Notes under the pieces: generated by a model | The model's database searches: none | What the model was told of the DNA's origin: nothing | What the model saw: the letters and a program-made list of their open reading frames with translations, nothing else | From: Bacteroides sp. | Lineage (GTDB): Bacteria > Bacteroidota > Bacteroidia > Bacteroidales > Muribaculaceae | Assembly (NCBI GenBank): GCA_014802015.1 | Contig: JAAVDB010000042.1 | Span: 1-60,461 of the forward strand | Length of the DNA stretch: 60,461 nucleotides | Reading direction: 5' to 3' | In this document: positions 38,163 to 47,144 of the stretch, piece by piece | Position numbering within the stretch: the first letter of the stretch is position 1 | How the letters are laid out: every line of letters starts with the position of its first letter | Program-made: the position numbers and the translations under genes

Positions 38163-38222
38163 ACAAAAACGCACTAAAAGCGCATTTAAAACGCATCAAA
38201 ACTGCACCTGAAGCGCATCCGC
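38163..38222. repeat. Degenerate about 11-bp repeat with phased A-tracts upstream of the gyrB promoter
   Basis: On the minus strand, the unit TGCGnTTTnA recurs about five times at 10-12 bp steps. On the plus strand, A-runs are centred near 38167, 38177, 38189 and 38199. Helically phased A-tracts bend DNA; here they sit directly upstream of the -33 box. Confidence 0.6.
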
Positions 38223-38223
38223 A

Positions 38224-39000
38224 TCAGCTATTGGCCATTATTTGCGAAAGACGATGCTCAAGATCTGTAGAACTCAATCGCGTATGAAGCACCCCTTTGA
38301 ACGCCACAGATATATAGCCCGTCTCCTCCGACACAACAATAGCAAACGCGTCTGTCGCCTGCGAAATGCCGAGCGCAGAGCGATGACGCAGGCCGAGGGC
38401 TCTGGGGACATTCCTATCATGACTTACAGGCAGGATGCATCCCGCGCTACAGATTCTGTCGTGATCTATTATCATCGCTCCGTCATGAAGCGGCGAGTTC
38501 TTAAAAAAGATATTTTCAATAAGTCTGGAATTAATATCGGCATCAATTATATCGCCACTCTTTTCATAGGACTCAAGTGACATCTCCTGTCTTATCACTA
38601 TCAAAGCTCCGGTCTTGGTCTTAGCCATATTCATGCAGGCGTACACTATCGGCAACACATACCTGCGTCTGTCGGAATCAGCCCCGGTCTTTTCATGCCG
38701 AAACATATTTTTCAAGAAGCGCCATCGCTTATGGTCGCCCAACTCGACAAGAAACCGCTTTATCTGATCCTGAAACAGTATCACGAGCACAAGCAGACCT
38801 ATGCCCATGAACTGATCAAGAATCATCCCGATCAGTTTCAGGTTAAGTATCTGTGATGTAAGAACCCAAACAACGATAAAAGCAAGTACGCCAAAAAATA
38901 TATTTATTGTACCGCTCTCCTTCATTATCCTATATAAGTAGAACAGAAGAAGAGCAACTATCGCAATATCAAATGCGTCTCTTATACCGAACTGATCCAA
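38224..39000 (-). CDS. cdaA: Diadenylate cyclase (CdaA type)
   Basis: 258 residues. Three N-terminal membrane spans precede the DAC domain with NSPLHDGAMII (DGA) and ALGLRHRSALG (RHR), both intact. It makes c-di-AMP from two ATP at the membrane; this messenger controls potassium and osmotic balance and wall homeostasis. It overlaps folP by 19 bp. In Bacteroidetes the folP-cdaA pair is common. Confidence 0.96.
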   Translation of the reverse strand: MDQFGIRDAFDIAIVALLLFYLYRIMKESGTINIFFGVLAFIVVWVLTSQILNLKLIGMILDQFMGIGLLVLVILFQDQIKRFLVELGDHKRWRFLKNMFRHEKTGADSDRRRYVLPIVYACMNMAKTKTGALIVIRQEMSLESYEKSGDIIDADINSRLIENIFFKNSPLHDGAMIIDHDRICSAGCILPVSHDRNVPRALGLRHRSALGISQATDAFAIVVSEETGYISVAFKGVLHTRLSSTDLEHRLSQIMANS

Positions 39001-39860
39001 TTTTTGTCGAATTTATTAGTTAGACAGACTGTGTACATCTTAACAGCAGACACCGCTTCAGGCACATCGTGAACCCTTATTATAGATGCACCCCGCATCA
39101 ATGCGATCGTATTCAATGCAATCGTACCGGCAAGAGCATCCTCGGCCGCTATGCCAAGACTCTTTGTGATCATAGATTTTCGTGATATACCCACCAGCAC
39201 CGGAGCGTCCAGAGCCTGCGAAAACAATTCAAGATTCTTCATCATTTCAAAATTCTGCTCAAGAGTCTTGCTAAATCCAAATCCGGGGTCGATTATCACG
39301 TCCGCCACACCTCGCAATCTCAATTCACGCAATTTTACGGACAAATCTTTAATCACATCGGCTGTAACATCGTCATATTCCGTCAGCGACTGCATTGTCG
39401 CAGGAGTGCCACGCATGTGCATCAATATATACGGCACTTTCAGATCAGCTACAACCGACCACATATCACCGTCAAGATCGCCACCGGAAATATCATTAAT
39501 TATGTCAGCACCTAATTCACATACCGCCGTCCTTGCCACTTCAGACCGAAAAGTATCGATTGATACAAGAATATCAGGCGAAACTGAACGAATCGCCTCC
39601 ATGCCCGTTCGCAGGCGTGCCACTTCTTCCTCAGCATTCACATCATCTGCACCTGGACGCGATGAATACGCTCCGAGGTCTATCATGTCCACACCTGCAG
39701 CAATCATACCCTCAACCCTATCAACGATAGCGTCTTTTTCGGTCACTCGCGAACCCGCATAAAAAGAGTCCGGAGTAACATTAACGATACCCATAACAAG
39801 CGGCCGGTTATACACACGCAACTCGCCATGGATATTAAGAGTAAACGGTACAAAGTCCAT
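38982..39860 (-). CDS. folP: Dihydropteroate synthase
   Basis: 292 residues of a TIM barrel. Pterin and pABA motifs are VMGIVNVTPDSFYAGSR, IDLGAYSSRPGA, IINDISGG, YILMHMRG, IIDPGFGFSKT and VLVGISRKS; IIRVHDVPE closes the site. It condenses DHPP with pABA. FolK is elsewhere in the window (22538-22942). Confidence 0.97.
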   Translation of the reverse strand: MDFVPFTLNIHGELRVYNRPLVMGIVNVTPDSFYAGSRVTEKDAIVDRVEGMIAAGVDMIDLGAYSSRPGADDVNAEEEVARLRTGMEAIRSVSPDILVSIDTFRSEVARTAVCELGADIINDISGGDLDGDMWSVVADLKVPYILMHMRGTPATMQSLTEYDDVTADVIKDLSVKLRELRLRGVADVIIDPGFGFSKTLEQNFEMMKNLELFSQALDAPVLVGISRKSMITKSLGIAAEDALAGTIALNTIALMRGASIIRVHDVPEAVSAVKMYTVCLTNKFDKNWISSV

Positions 39861-39886
39861 AGATTCGACAATTAATAATTACCCTG

Positions 39887-39918
39887 CGAAATTAGTCAAA
39901 AAACTCCGTTTCACAAAA
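39887..39918 (-). promoter_or_regulatory. folP-cdaA promoter
   Basis: Minus strand: TTTTG, 19-nt spacer, TAATTTCG. The -7 box differs from consensus at one position; the leader is about 20 nt. Confidence 0.55.
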
Positions 39919-40009
39919 TAGTCAACATCTAATTCGCACGCCGGTTTATATGATGTCTAACATTCATTGCCAAGCCGGCCCGAACTCTATCCCCGGACCC
40001 AATTGTATT

Positions 40010-40207
40010 AAATAACAAGGGAGTTTCTCCTCACGGAGCCACTCCCTTGTCGTCTTAGCAATAAGACTCTACAAACCTAACATAAAAACACATTTACTAT
40101 TATGCAATTCGGTTACGGTTTTCTATGCATCAAAATATACGAAAAGAGGTTAATCCATGACGTATAATTTCAATTTATAATTGATATAAAGCGATCTTCT
40201 TCAATTT
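40010..40207 (-). ncRNA. Candidate small RNA between purT and folP
   Basis: The 640-bp gap between folP and purT has no protein gene. A minus-strand promoter (40214-40244) would start a transcript near 40207. About 140 nt later come two hairpins: GTCTTA/TAAGAC (40052-40067) and CAAGGGAGT (40016-40024) with ACTCCCTTG (40041-40049), containing an inner CTCC/GGAG. The second is followed by TATTTAATAC. This could be an independent small RNA or a long folP leader with a weak terminator. The family was not recognised. Confidence 0.4.
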
Positions 40208-40213
40208 TCATCG

Positions 40214-40244
40214 CAAAATTACACACTTTAGAGGCACAAGTCAA
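40214..40244 (-). promoter_or_regulatory. Promoter of the candidate small RNA
   Basis: Minus strand: TTG, 20-nt spacer, TAATTTTG (plus-strand CAAAATTA at 40214-40221 and CAA at 40242-40244). Confidence 0.5.
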
Positions 40245-40423
40245 GGAATTAAAACCACAATTTAGACATGCAACACTAAATCAATAAATAATAACTTATA
40301 AATCAATAATATACAACAAAAGCACAACATTGATAGCTATTGTTGAAATTTAGATTCATGATCTGCATATTTAACAAACAACACATGTATCATTCGTTAA
40401 ATACATACACTATTATATGCATT

Positions 40424-40465
40424 ATACCCTTCGACCTATAGAAATTCAAGCCGGTCGAAGGGTAT
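40424..40465 (-). terminator. purT terminator
   Basis: A perfect 13-bp stem (40424-40436 with 40453-40465) lies 39 bp after the purT stop. No T-run follows, as is usual for many Bacteroidetes terminators. Confidence 0.65.
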
Positions 40466-40503
40466 GATAATCGTTTTCAAAAGAATAGAAACTAAAGGCA
40501 GTA

Positions 40504-41688
40504 TCAGAATACGTTAACCTTGAGTTTTTCATAAGCGCGTTCAGCCTTAGCCCGCGCAGCCTCGACTGAGTCATCCGTAGCAAGAATAACACCCATTCGA
40601 CGATGACCGTTAATCTCAGGCTTGCCAAATATGCGCATCTGCACACCGGGTTCCTCAAGAACTTTTTCAAGATCACACATTTCTATACACTTGGTATTCC
40701 CTTCTACAACCACTGCACGTGATGCCGAAGGTCCATAGAAACGAATCGACGGAACAGGGAGTCCGAGCAGAGCACGGGCATGAAGAGCAAATTCACTCAG
40801 ATCCTGTGAGATCATTGTCACCATGCCGGTGTCATGCGGACGGGGAGACACCTCACTGAATATTACGTCGTCACCTTTGACAAAAAGTTCGACACCAAAT
40901 ATGCCGTATCCACCAAGCGCATCAGTTATTTTCTTTGCTATTTCCTGAGCTTTTGCTATGGCCTCGGGAGTCATGGCTTGAGGCTGCCAGGAATAACGGT
41001 AGTCGCCATCAATCTGAATATGACCGACGGGTTCACAATATGTAGTACCTGCCACCGAACGAACAGTCAGAAGAGTAATCTCGTAGTCGAAATCCACGAA
41101 TCCCTCGACAATAACACGTCCTGCCCCGGCACGACCACCCTCCTGTGCTATACGCCATGAGTTCTCAATGTCAGCCTCGCTTTTTATGACGCTCTGACCA
41201 TGGCCGCTTGACGACATGATAGGCTTGACAACACAAGGTATTCCGACAGCCTTTACTGCCGCCACAAATTCATCGTAATCAGATGCGAAGCGGTAAGGCG
41301 AAGTAGTAAGTCCAAGCTCCTCAGCAGCAAGACGGCGTATACCCTCACGGTTCATCGTCAGGAATGCTGCATTTGCGGTCGGAGTCACATTATATCCCTC
41401 CTTCTCAAGCTCGACCAACACCGGAGTAGCGATAGCCTCCACCTCAGGGATGATATGATCCGGTTTCTCACGCTTGATATTCTCCCTTAATGCATCGGCA
41501 TCGAGCATATTGAACACCAAAGCCTTGTCTGCAACCTGCATGGCCGGAGCATCTGCATATTTGTCACAGGCTACGACTTCAACACCCATGCGCTGCAATT
41601 CGAGCGCAACCTCCTTACCCAGCTCTCCACTGCCGAGGAGCATAGCCTTTCGGCCGCGCGGAGTCCACTTGCTTCCTATATTTGACAT
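40504..41688 (-). CDS. purT: Formate-dependent phosphoribosylglycinamide formyltransferase
   Basis: 394 residues of an ATP-grasp enzyme. [18 protein letters not shown] starts the preATP-grasp domain; [15 protein letters not shown] and [17 protein letters not shown] are ATP-grasp segments; [29 protein letters not shown] is the metal/ATP site. It forms formyl-GAR from GAR, formate and ATP in purine synthesis. It is divergent from carB. Confidence 0.97.
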   Translation of the reverse strand: MSNIGSKWTPRGRKAMLLGSGELGKEVALELQRMGVEVVACDKYADAPAMQVADKALVFNMLDADALRENIKREKPDHIIPEVEAIATPVLVELEKEGYNVTPTANAAFLTMNREGIRRLAAEELGLTTSPYRFASDYDEFVAAVKAVGIPCVVKPIMSSSGHGQSVIKSEADIENSWRIAQEGGRAGAGRVIVEGFVDFDYEITLLTVRSVAGTTYCEPVGHIQIDGDYRYSWQPQAMTPEAIAKAQEIAKKITDALGGYGIFGVELFVKGDDVIFSEVSPRPHDTGMVTMISQDLSEFALHARALLGLPVPSIRFYGPSASRAVVVEGNTKCIEMCDLEKVLEEPGVQMRIFGKPEINGHRRMGVILATDDSVEAARAKAERAYEKLKVNVF

Positions 41689-41761
41689 AGATAGATGTAA
41701 TTATTATATGTATACTTAATTATAGTTTAACGCGAACAAAAACATTGATTGTTTCTTGCTG

Positions 41762-41769
41762 CAAAATTA
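41762..41769 (-). promoter_or_regulatory. Probable purT -7 element
   Basis: TAATTTTG on the minus strand, about 75 bp before the purT ATG. No good TTTG is found 19-20 bp upstream, so support is partial. It is back-to-back with the carB promoter. Confidence 0.4.
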
Positions 41770-41798
41770 CACATTTTTTTCGAGAGATGTGAAAATAT

Positions 41799-41830
41799 TT
41801 TGTTCGGGTGACAAATAATTATTACCTTTG
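41799..41830 (+). promoter_or_regulatory. carB promoter
   Basis: TTTG (41799-41802), 20-nt spacer, TACCTTTG (41823-41830). Predicted start near 41837 gives a 129-nt leader holding two short ORFs and a terminator. Confidence 0.75.
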
Positions 41831-41849
41831 CGGGCAAATAGACACTCAG

Positions 41850-41891
41850 ATGCAAAATCATCCGATAAAAAATTTCAAGTATATTATATAA
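41850..41891 (+). CDS. Possible 13-residue leader peptide of carB
   Basis: ATG at 41850 opens MQNHPIKNFKYII and stops at TAA 41889-41891, about 13 nt after the predicted transcript start. Its stop abuts the next ATG. It is rich in Asn, Lys and Ile and has no Arg codon. Translation is unproven. Confidence 0.3.
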   Translation: MQNHPIKNFKYII

Positions 41892-41921
41892 ATGTATATG
41901 CGTTACCCACTCGCAGGGTAA
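41892..41921 (+). CDS. Possible 9-residue ORF running through the carB leader hairpin
   Basis: ATG at 41892, immediately after the previous stop, encodes MYMRYPLAG and ends with TAA at 41919-41921, inside the right arm of the terminator stem. A ribosome on it would block the hairpin. Confidence 0.25.
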   Translation: MYMRYPLAG

Positions 41922-41931
41922 CGCATTTTTT
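41898..41931 (+). terminator. Intrinsic terminator in the carB leader (candidate attenuator)
   Basis: A perfect 11-bp stem, ATGCGTTACCC (41898-41908) with GGGTAACGCAT (41916-41926), is followed by a run of six T (41926-41931). It lies between the promoter and the carB ATG on the same strand, so full-length carB mRNA needs read-through. Confidence 0.75.
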
Positions 41932-41965
41932 CTTAATAACACCTTCACCAACCACTATCACAATT

Positions 41966-44900
41966 ATGGAAAAGAAGATTAAGAAAGTGCTTGTGCTGGG
42001 ATCCGGCGCACTGAAGATCGGCCAGGCAGGCGAATTTGACTACTCAGGTTCGCAGGCGCTGAAGGCTCTGCGCGAAGAGGGCATCAGCTCTGTGCTAATG
42101 AATCCCAACATCGCTACCATTCAGACCTCAGATGGTATTGCCGACAAGGTATACTTCCTGCCGTTAACCCCCTACTTCGTTGAGGAAGTCATCAAGAAAG
42201 AACAGCCCGATGGCCTGCTGCTGGCTTTCGGTGGTCAGACTGCGCTCAACTGCGGCACAGAACTGTATCTTAACGGTGTGCTTGACAAGTACGGTGTGAA
42301 GGTGCTCGGCACATCGGTTGAAGCCATTATGTACACCGAGGATCGCGACCTCTTCGTCAAGAAACTTGATGAAATCCCCATGAAGACTCCCAAGAGCCAT
42401 GCCGTTGAGAGTATGGAGGACGCACTTAAAGCAGCTCACGAGATCGGATTTCCCGTGATGGTCCGTTCAGCATACGCACTCGGCGGACAGGGCAGCGGCA
42501 TCTGCGCTAATGAAGAGGAGTTTATCAAACTGGCCGAGAGCGCATTCACTTTCTCCAATCAAATCCTTGTCGAAGAATCACTCAAAGGCTGGAAGGAAAT
42601 CGAGTTTGAGGTGATTCGTGATGCCAACGACCACTGCTTCACAGTGGCAAGCATGGAAAACTTCGACCCCTTAGGCATCCACACAGGTGAATCAATCGTT
42701 GTAGCCCCCACCTGCTCGCTCTCCGACGAACAGGTAGAAATGCTTCAGGAACTGTCACGCAAATGTATCCGTCACCTCGGCATCGTCGGCGAGTGTAACA
42801 TACAGTATGCTTTCAACGCCGAGACCAATGACTATCGTGTTATCGAGGTTAATGCACGCCTGTCACGTTCATCAGCCCTGGCTTCCAAAGCTACCGGCTA
42901 TCCCCTTGCTTTCGTTGCAGCAAAAATCGCTCTCGGTTACACCCTTGACCAGATCGGCGAAATGGGCACGCCCAATTCGGCATACGTAGCTCCGTCTCTT
43001 GACTATCTCATCTGTAAAATTCCCCGCTGGGACCTCACAAAGTTCGTAGGAGTAAGCCGCGAGATCGGTTCAAGCATGAAGTCAGTCGGAGAAATCATGT
43101 CAATCGGCCGTTCGTTTGAAGAAATCATACAGAAAGGTCTCCGCATGATCGGCCAGGGCATGCACGGTTTCGTAGGCAACGACGGTCTGAAATTTGAGAA
43201 CCTTGATCATGAACTATCCCACCCGACCGACCTGCGCATCTTCGCCATCGCACAGGCTCTTGAAGAAGGATATACAATAGACCGAATCTATGAGCTCACC
43301 AAGATCGACCCCTGGTTTATCGGCAAGCTCAAGAATATCGTTGACTTCAAGAATAAGCTATGTACATACAATAGCATCGACGAAATTCCCGCTGATGTAC
43401 TCCGCGAAGCCAAAGTGCTCGGATTCTCCGACTTCCAGATAGCCCGTTTCGTTCTCAACCCTGAGGGCAATATGGAGAAAGAGAATCTTCAGGTGCGTGC
43501 TCGCCGCAAGAGCCTCGGTATCGTTCCCGCCGTTAAGCGCATCAATACAGTTGCCAGCGAACACCCCGAGCTGACCAACTACCTGTACATGACATACGCC
43601 GTAGAGGGATATGACGTAAATTATTATAAGAACGAGAAGTCAGTCATCGTTCTCGGTTCAGGTGCATACCGCATCGGTTCATCGGTAGAATTTGACTGGT
43701 GTTCGGTAAACGCTATCCAGACAGCGCGCAAACTCGGTTATAAGTCAATTATGATCAACTACAACCCCGAGACTGTGTCTACTGACTATGACATGTGCGA
43801 CCGCCTGTATTTCGACGAACTCTCATTCGAGCGTGTTCTTGATGTAATCGATCTCGAGCAGCCTCGTGGTGTTATCGTTTCCGTAGGTGGACAGATACCC
43901 AATAACCTTGCGATGAAACTCTACCGCCAGTCTGTTCCCGTCCTGGGCACATCACCCATCTCTATCGACCGCGCCGAGAACCGCAACAAGTTCTCAGCTA
44001 TGCTCGACCAGCTCGGCATCGATCAGCCCGCATGGCAGGAACTCACAAGTCTTGACGATGTAAAAACATTTGTCGACAAGGTCGGTTATCCCGTACTCGT
44101 ACGTCCATCTTACGTACTCTCGGGCGCAGCGATGAACGTATGCTACAACGAAGAGGAGCTCGCAAACTTCCTCAAGATGGCCGCCGAGGTATCAAAAGAA
44201 TACCCCGTAGTAGTGTCACAGTTCCTCCAGAACACAAAGGAAATCGAATTTGATGCCGTAGCTCAGAACGGCGAGATCGTAGAGTATGCCATCTCCGAGC
44301 ACGTAGAGTTTGCCGGCGTTCACTCAGGTGACGCGACTCTCGTCTTCCCCGCTCAGAAGATATACTTCGCCACTGCACGTCGCATTAAGAAGATAAGCCG
44401 TCAGATAGCCAAAGAACTAAACATCTCCGGCCCGTTCAACATCCAGTTCCTTGCCCGCAACAACGAGGTCAAGGTAATCGAATGCAACCTGCGCGCATCG
44501 CGTTCGTTCCCATTCGTATCCAAGGTGCTCAAGCGCAACTTTATCGAGACTGCGACACGCATCATGCTCGATGCGCCTTACACCCGTCCCGACAAGTCAG
44601 CGTTTGACATCGACCGTATCGGCGTCAAGGCATCACAGTTCTCATTCTCACGTCTGCACAAGGCCGACCCCGTACTCGGTGTCGACATGTCATCGACCGG
44701 CGAAGTCGGATGTATCGGTGATGACTTTGACGAGGCCCTCCTCAACGCCATGCTTGCCACAGGATTTGACATACCCAGCAAGGGCATCATGCTCTCGTCA
44801 GGCGCGGCCAAGAGCAAGGTCGACCTCCTCGAACCGAGCCGTCTGCTTGCGGCCAAGGGTTATGACATCTATGCCACCGCAGGCACAGCCGCATTCCTCA

Positions 44901-45187
44901 ACGAGCATGGCATTCCTGCCAAACCCGTTCACTGGCCCGATGAATGTGCCGACTCAGAGGACAATGTAATGACAATGATCGCCGATCACAAATTTGATCT
45001 TATTGTCAACATACCCAAGAACCACACCAAACGCGAGCTCACCAACGGTTATCGCATACGTCGTGGCGCTATCGACCATAATATACCCCTGATCACCAAC
45101 GCCCGACTTGCAAGTGCGTTCATCGAGGCATTCTGCAACATGAAGCCTGAGGACATCAGCATCAAGTCATGGCAGGAGTATAATTGA
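41966..45187 (+). CDS. carB: Carbamoyl-phosphate synthase large subunit
   Basis: 1073 residues with two ATP-grasp halves. The first half has VLGSGALKIGQAGEFDYSG and FPVMVRSAYALGGQGSG; the second, near 560, has VLGSGAYRIGSSVEFDWCSV and YPVLVRPSYVLSGAAMNV. A C-terminal MGS-type allosteric domain begins near 940 (GIMLSSGAAKSKVDLLE). It makes carbamoyl phosphate for arginine and pyrimidines with CarA, which is not in the window. The upstream TTG at 41828 is inside the promoter, so the ATG at 41966 (MEKKIKKVLVLGSG) is the start. Confidence 0.97.
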   Translation: MEKKIKKVLVLGSGALKIGQAGEFDYSGSQALKALREEGISSVLMNPNIATIQTSDGIADKVYFLPLTPYFVEEVIKKEQPDGLLLAFGGQTALNCGTELYLNGVLDKYGVKVLGTSVEAIMYTEDRDLFVKKLDEIPMKTPKSHAVESMEDALKAAHEIGFPVMVRSAYALGGQGSGICANEEEFIKLAESAFTFSNQILVEESLKGWKEIEFEVIRDANDHCFTVASMENFDPLGIHTGESIVVAPTCSLSDEQVEMLQELSRKCIRHLGIVGECNIQYAFNAETNDYRVIEVNARLSRSSALASKATGYPLAFVAAKIALGYTLDQIGEMGTPNSAYVAPSLDYLICKIPRWDLTKFVGVSREIGSSMKSVGEIMSIGRSFEEIIQKGLRMIGQGMHGFVGNDGLKFENLDHELSHPTDLRIFAIAQALEEGYTIDRIYELTKIDPWFIGKLKNIVDFKNKLCTYNSIDEIPADVLREAKVLGFSDFQIARFVLNPEGNMEKENLQVRARRKSLGIVPAVKRINTVASEHPELTNYLYMTYAVEGYDVNYYKNEKSVIVLGSGAYRIGSSVEFDWCSVNAIQTARKLGYKSIMINYNPETVSTDYDMCDRLYFDELSFERVLDVIDLEQPRGVIVSVGGQIPNNLAMKLYRQSVPVLGTSPISIDRAENRNKFSAMLDQLGIDQPAWQELTSLDDVKTFVDKVGYPVLVRPSYVLSGAAMNVCYNEEELANFLKMAAEVSKEYPVVVSQFLQNTKEIEFDAVAQNGEIVEYAISEHVEFAGVHSGDATLVFPAQKIYFATARRIKKISRQIAKELNISGPFNIQFLARNNEVKVIECNLRASRSFPFVSKVLKRNFIETATRIMLDAPYTRPDKSAFDIDRIGVKASQFSFSRLHKADPVLGVDMSSTGEVGCIGDDFDEALLNAMLATGFDIPSKGIMLSSGAAKSKVDLLEPSRLLAAKGYDIYATAGTAAFLNEHGIPAKPVHWPDECADSEDNVMTMIADHKFDLIVNIPKNHTKRELTNGYRIRRGAIDHNIPLITNARLASAFIEAFCNMKPEDISIKSWQEYN

Positions 45188-45212
45188 TCCGTAACTGAAC
45201 AGTCATAAATCC

Positions 45213-45246
45213 GAGCCGGTATCGAGACCCTATCCGATACCGGCTC
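45213..45246 (+). terminator. carB terminator
   Basis: GAGCCGGTATCG (45213-45224) pairs with CGATACCGGCTC (45235-45246), 26 bp after the carB stop. It ends 15 bp before the next ATG. Confidence 0.7.
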
Positions 45247-45260
45247 TATATATCATAAAT

Positions 45261-45677
45261 ATGAGCCTGAGATATACCCCTGAAAATATCACAGAACTTG
45301 GCGAGGATGAAATCTTCGTATTCGGCAGCAACCTGTTAGGAGCACACAATGGTGGAGCAGCCCGCACTGCAGTTAAACTTTTTGGAGCAAAGCATGGACA
45401 AGGTGTCGGACTGCAGGGTCGGTCATACGCCATCCCTACAATGCAAGGTGGCGTAGAGACTATCAAGCCATACGTCGACGAATTCTTCAACCTTGCCCGC
45501 GAGTGGGATCAGACGACATTTCTCGTCACACGTATCGGTTGTGGAATAGCAGGATTTACCGACGAGGAAATCGCTCCGCTGTTTGCCGAAGCATTGGATC
45601 TTTACAATGTAGTCCTACCTAAATCGTTTGTCGACATAATCCGCAGAAACCGAGGTGAAACGGTTATGGATGACTAA
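45261..45677 (+). CDS. Small macro-domain-like protein (A1S_2505 type)
   Basis: 138 residues. IFVFGSNLLGAHNGGAARTAVKLFGAKHGQGVGLQGRSYAIPT and FLVTRIGCGIAGFTDEEIAPLF match a phage-associated family related to macro domains, which bind ADP-ribose-like ligands. Function is unknown. The run between the carB terminator and a second terminator suggests its own short unit, although no promoter is obvious. Confidence 0.7.
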   Translation: MSLRYTPENITELGEDEIFVFGSNLLGAHNGGAARTAVKLFGAKHGQGVGLQGRSYAIPTMQGGVETIKPYVDEFFNLAREWDQTTFLVTRIGCGIAGFTDEEIAPLFAEALDLYNVVLPKSFVDIIRRNRGETVMDD

Positions 45678-45684
45678 CATACAA

Positions 45685-45720
45685 AAAAATACTCCTATCC
45701 GTAATGACAGGAGTATTTTT
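45685..45720. terminator. Bidirectional terminator between the macro-like and rubredoxin genes
   Basis: AAAAATACTCCT (45685-45696) pairs with AGGAGTATTTTT (45709-45720). A-rich and T-rich flanks make it work in both directions for these converging genes. Confidence 0.8.
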
Positions 45721-45741
45721 TATATGATTAATTGTAGAATA

Positions 45742-45906
45742 TTATTCTTCCACTTTAGCAAACTGATCCTTACCTACTCCACAGAGAGGGCAAACCCAAT
45801 CATCAGGAATATCCTCAAATGCTGTGCCTGGAGCAATACCACCTTCGGGATCACCAACTTCGGGATCATATACCCAATCGCATACTTCACATACGTACTT
45901 ATCCAT
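45742..45906 (-). CDS. Rubredoxin
   Basis: 54 residues, [18 protein letters not shown] at the start and [15 protein letters not shown] near the end. Four cysteines (6, 9, 39, 42) in two CxxC pairs bind one iron. It is a small electron carrier for oxygen or peroxide defence in anaerobes. Full length for the family. Confidence 0.96.
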   Translation of the reverse strand: MDKYVCEVCDWVYDPEVGDPEGGIAPGTAFEDIPDDWVCPLCGVGKDQFAKVEE

Positions 45907-46010
45907 AATCAATAGAATTTTTATAGTTTCTTAATAGTTAATTATCTCTGATAATCTGATAACGCGAGTATGTAAAGAAGTGTTCATGCGACATGCAAAA
46001 ATCCACTATC

Positions 46011-46760
46011 TTACCATTCCCGTTTAGGGTAAATGAAACGGGCAAGACCGTAGATATATCGACGGAAACCGGGACGATAATCCAGCAAACGATCAAACCA
46101 TCCAAGATGAGGATTAACCAGTTTGACTACATATCCCACATAGAACATGGCAAAAAGCGTACCTGGACCGACAACCGTCCATGGCCATGCCCCAAAGAAA
46201 TAAAAACCTGAAATAACAGCCAGTACGACCAATGTAGTGTCCACAATAATTTTCACGAACGGGAATGGCCTACCCGCTACTCGTGCAATAGCAACCTGAA
46301 TACCCTCACCGGGCATGGTTATTGATCCGCATCGGATCTCTATGGCTACGGCACATCCAAGAATCGTCGCACCCATAAATTGAGCGATTATCTGGGCGCA
46401 TAGCGCCTGATAGGTCGAAAAGTATGATGTGAGCCACATATTAATATCCAACAGACATCCGAACACGAATCCGATTAATAATTGAAATAGCTGAATCGGT
46501 TCAAATCTGCGTCGAAGGACAAGAATCTGAGCTATCACAAGAATTACATTCATTATATTAGTATATCCACCGATAGTCAGACCCGGAGCAAGTCCCGCCT
46601 CTCCGGCAAGACTGAACGACATCGGGATTGAAGAGATCACACCACTGCCGAGATTGGAGCGCACACACAGTGCAACACCGAAAGTCATGAAAAACATTGA
46701 GAGCAACAAGAGAAAATGTTGCCAGACAAATCCGATGACCCTTTCTTTATCAATTCTCAT
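46011..46760 (-). CDS. YczE/YitT-like integral membrane protein
   Basis: 249 residues with about five to six membrane spans. FMTFGVALCVRSNLGSGVISSIPM and GEGIQVAIARVAGRPFPFVKIIVD match the YczE/YyaS family of uncharacterised inner-membrane proteins. No transport substrate can be inferred. Confidence 0.8.
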   Translation of the reverse strand: MRIDKERVIGFVWQHFLLLLSMFFMTFGVALCVRSNLGSGVISSIPMSFSLAGEAGLAPGLTIGGYTNIMNVILVIAQILVLRRRFEPIQLFQLLIGFVFGCLLDINMWLTSYFSTYQALCAQIIAQFMGATILGCAVAIEIRCGSITMPGEGIQVAIARVAGRPFPFVKIIVDTTLVVLAVISGFYFFGAWPWTVVGPGTLFAMFYVGYVVKLVNPHLGWFDRLLDYRPGFRRYIYGLARFIYPKREW

Positions 46761-46871
46761 CTTAAATATTATTTAATTCTCAATACTTATAGTCTCTCCT
46801 TACATGGTATTGTTCACCTCTATATCTATAGCATAAATCAATATCGGTTCATGCCATTCATAAAATAAATC

Positions 46872-46902
46872 AAATCCACTGTAGCCATCTAAGCTACAGT
46901 GG
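46872..46902 (-). terminator. tRNA-Ser terminator
   Basis: A perfect 12-bp stem (46872-46883 with 46891-46902) immediately follows the tRNA on the minus strand, with TTTGATTTATTTT after it. Confidence 0.8.
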
Positions 46903-46908
46903 ATTATC

Positions 46909-46995
46909 AGCGGAGAGACAGGGATTCGAACCCTGGGTACCCGTAAGGGCACAACGGTTTTCGAGACCGCCCCGATCGACCGCTCCGGCATCTCT
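46909..46995 (-). tRNA. tRNA-Ser (CGA)
   Basis: 87 nt. The acceptor GGAGAGA pairs with TCTCTCC; the anticodon loop is CTCGAAA (anticodon CGA, reading UCG). A long variable arm (TGCCCTTACGGGTA) identifies a class II tRNA, and the T arm is GGGTTCGAATCCC. CCA is not encoded. Confidence 0.96.
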
Positions 46996-47066
46996 CCTCG
47001 GGAATTGTTTGCTAAAACTTGAGGGCATTCATGCGCTCTCGCACACCCTTTCTGTTATTTGCGGTG

Positions 47067-47074
47067 CAAAGTTA
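47067..47074 (-). promoter_or_regulatory. Probable tRNA-Ser -7 element
   Basis: TAACTTTG on the minus strand, about 70 bp upstream of the tRNA. The -33 region is AT-rich but lacks TTTG. Confidence 0.4.
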
Positions 47075-47131
47075 GGAATTTATTTTTTAATATCCATTCA
47101 TTTTTTCTTAAAAATTTCAGAATTTTTTCTC

Positions 47132-47139
47132 TAAATTTG
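47132..47139 (+). promoter_or_regulatory. Possible murB -7 element next to its start codon
   Basis: TAAATTTG ends 5 bp before the ATG at 47145. If used, the mRNA would be leaderless or nearly so. No good -33 box is seen. Confidence 0.4.
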
Positions 47140-47144
47140 TGCCT

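Noticed and set aside
38163-38222. CRISPR-like array
   Set aside because: The units are only about 11 bp, degenerate and without spacers; they are phased A-tracts. No CRISPR array or cas gene was seen anywhere in the window.
41828-41965. 46-residue N-terminal extension of CarB from a TTG
   Set aside because: The TTG lies in the -7 promoter box and the frame crosses a terminator; the CarB family starts at the ATG at 41966.
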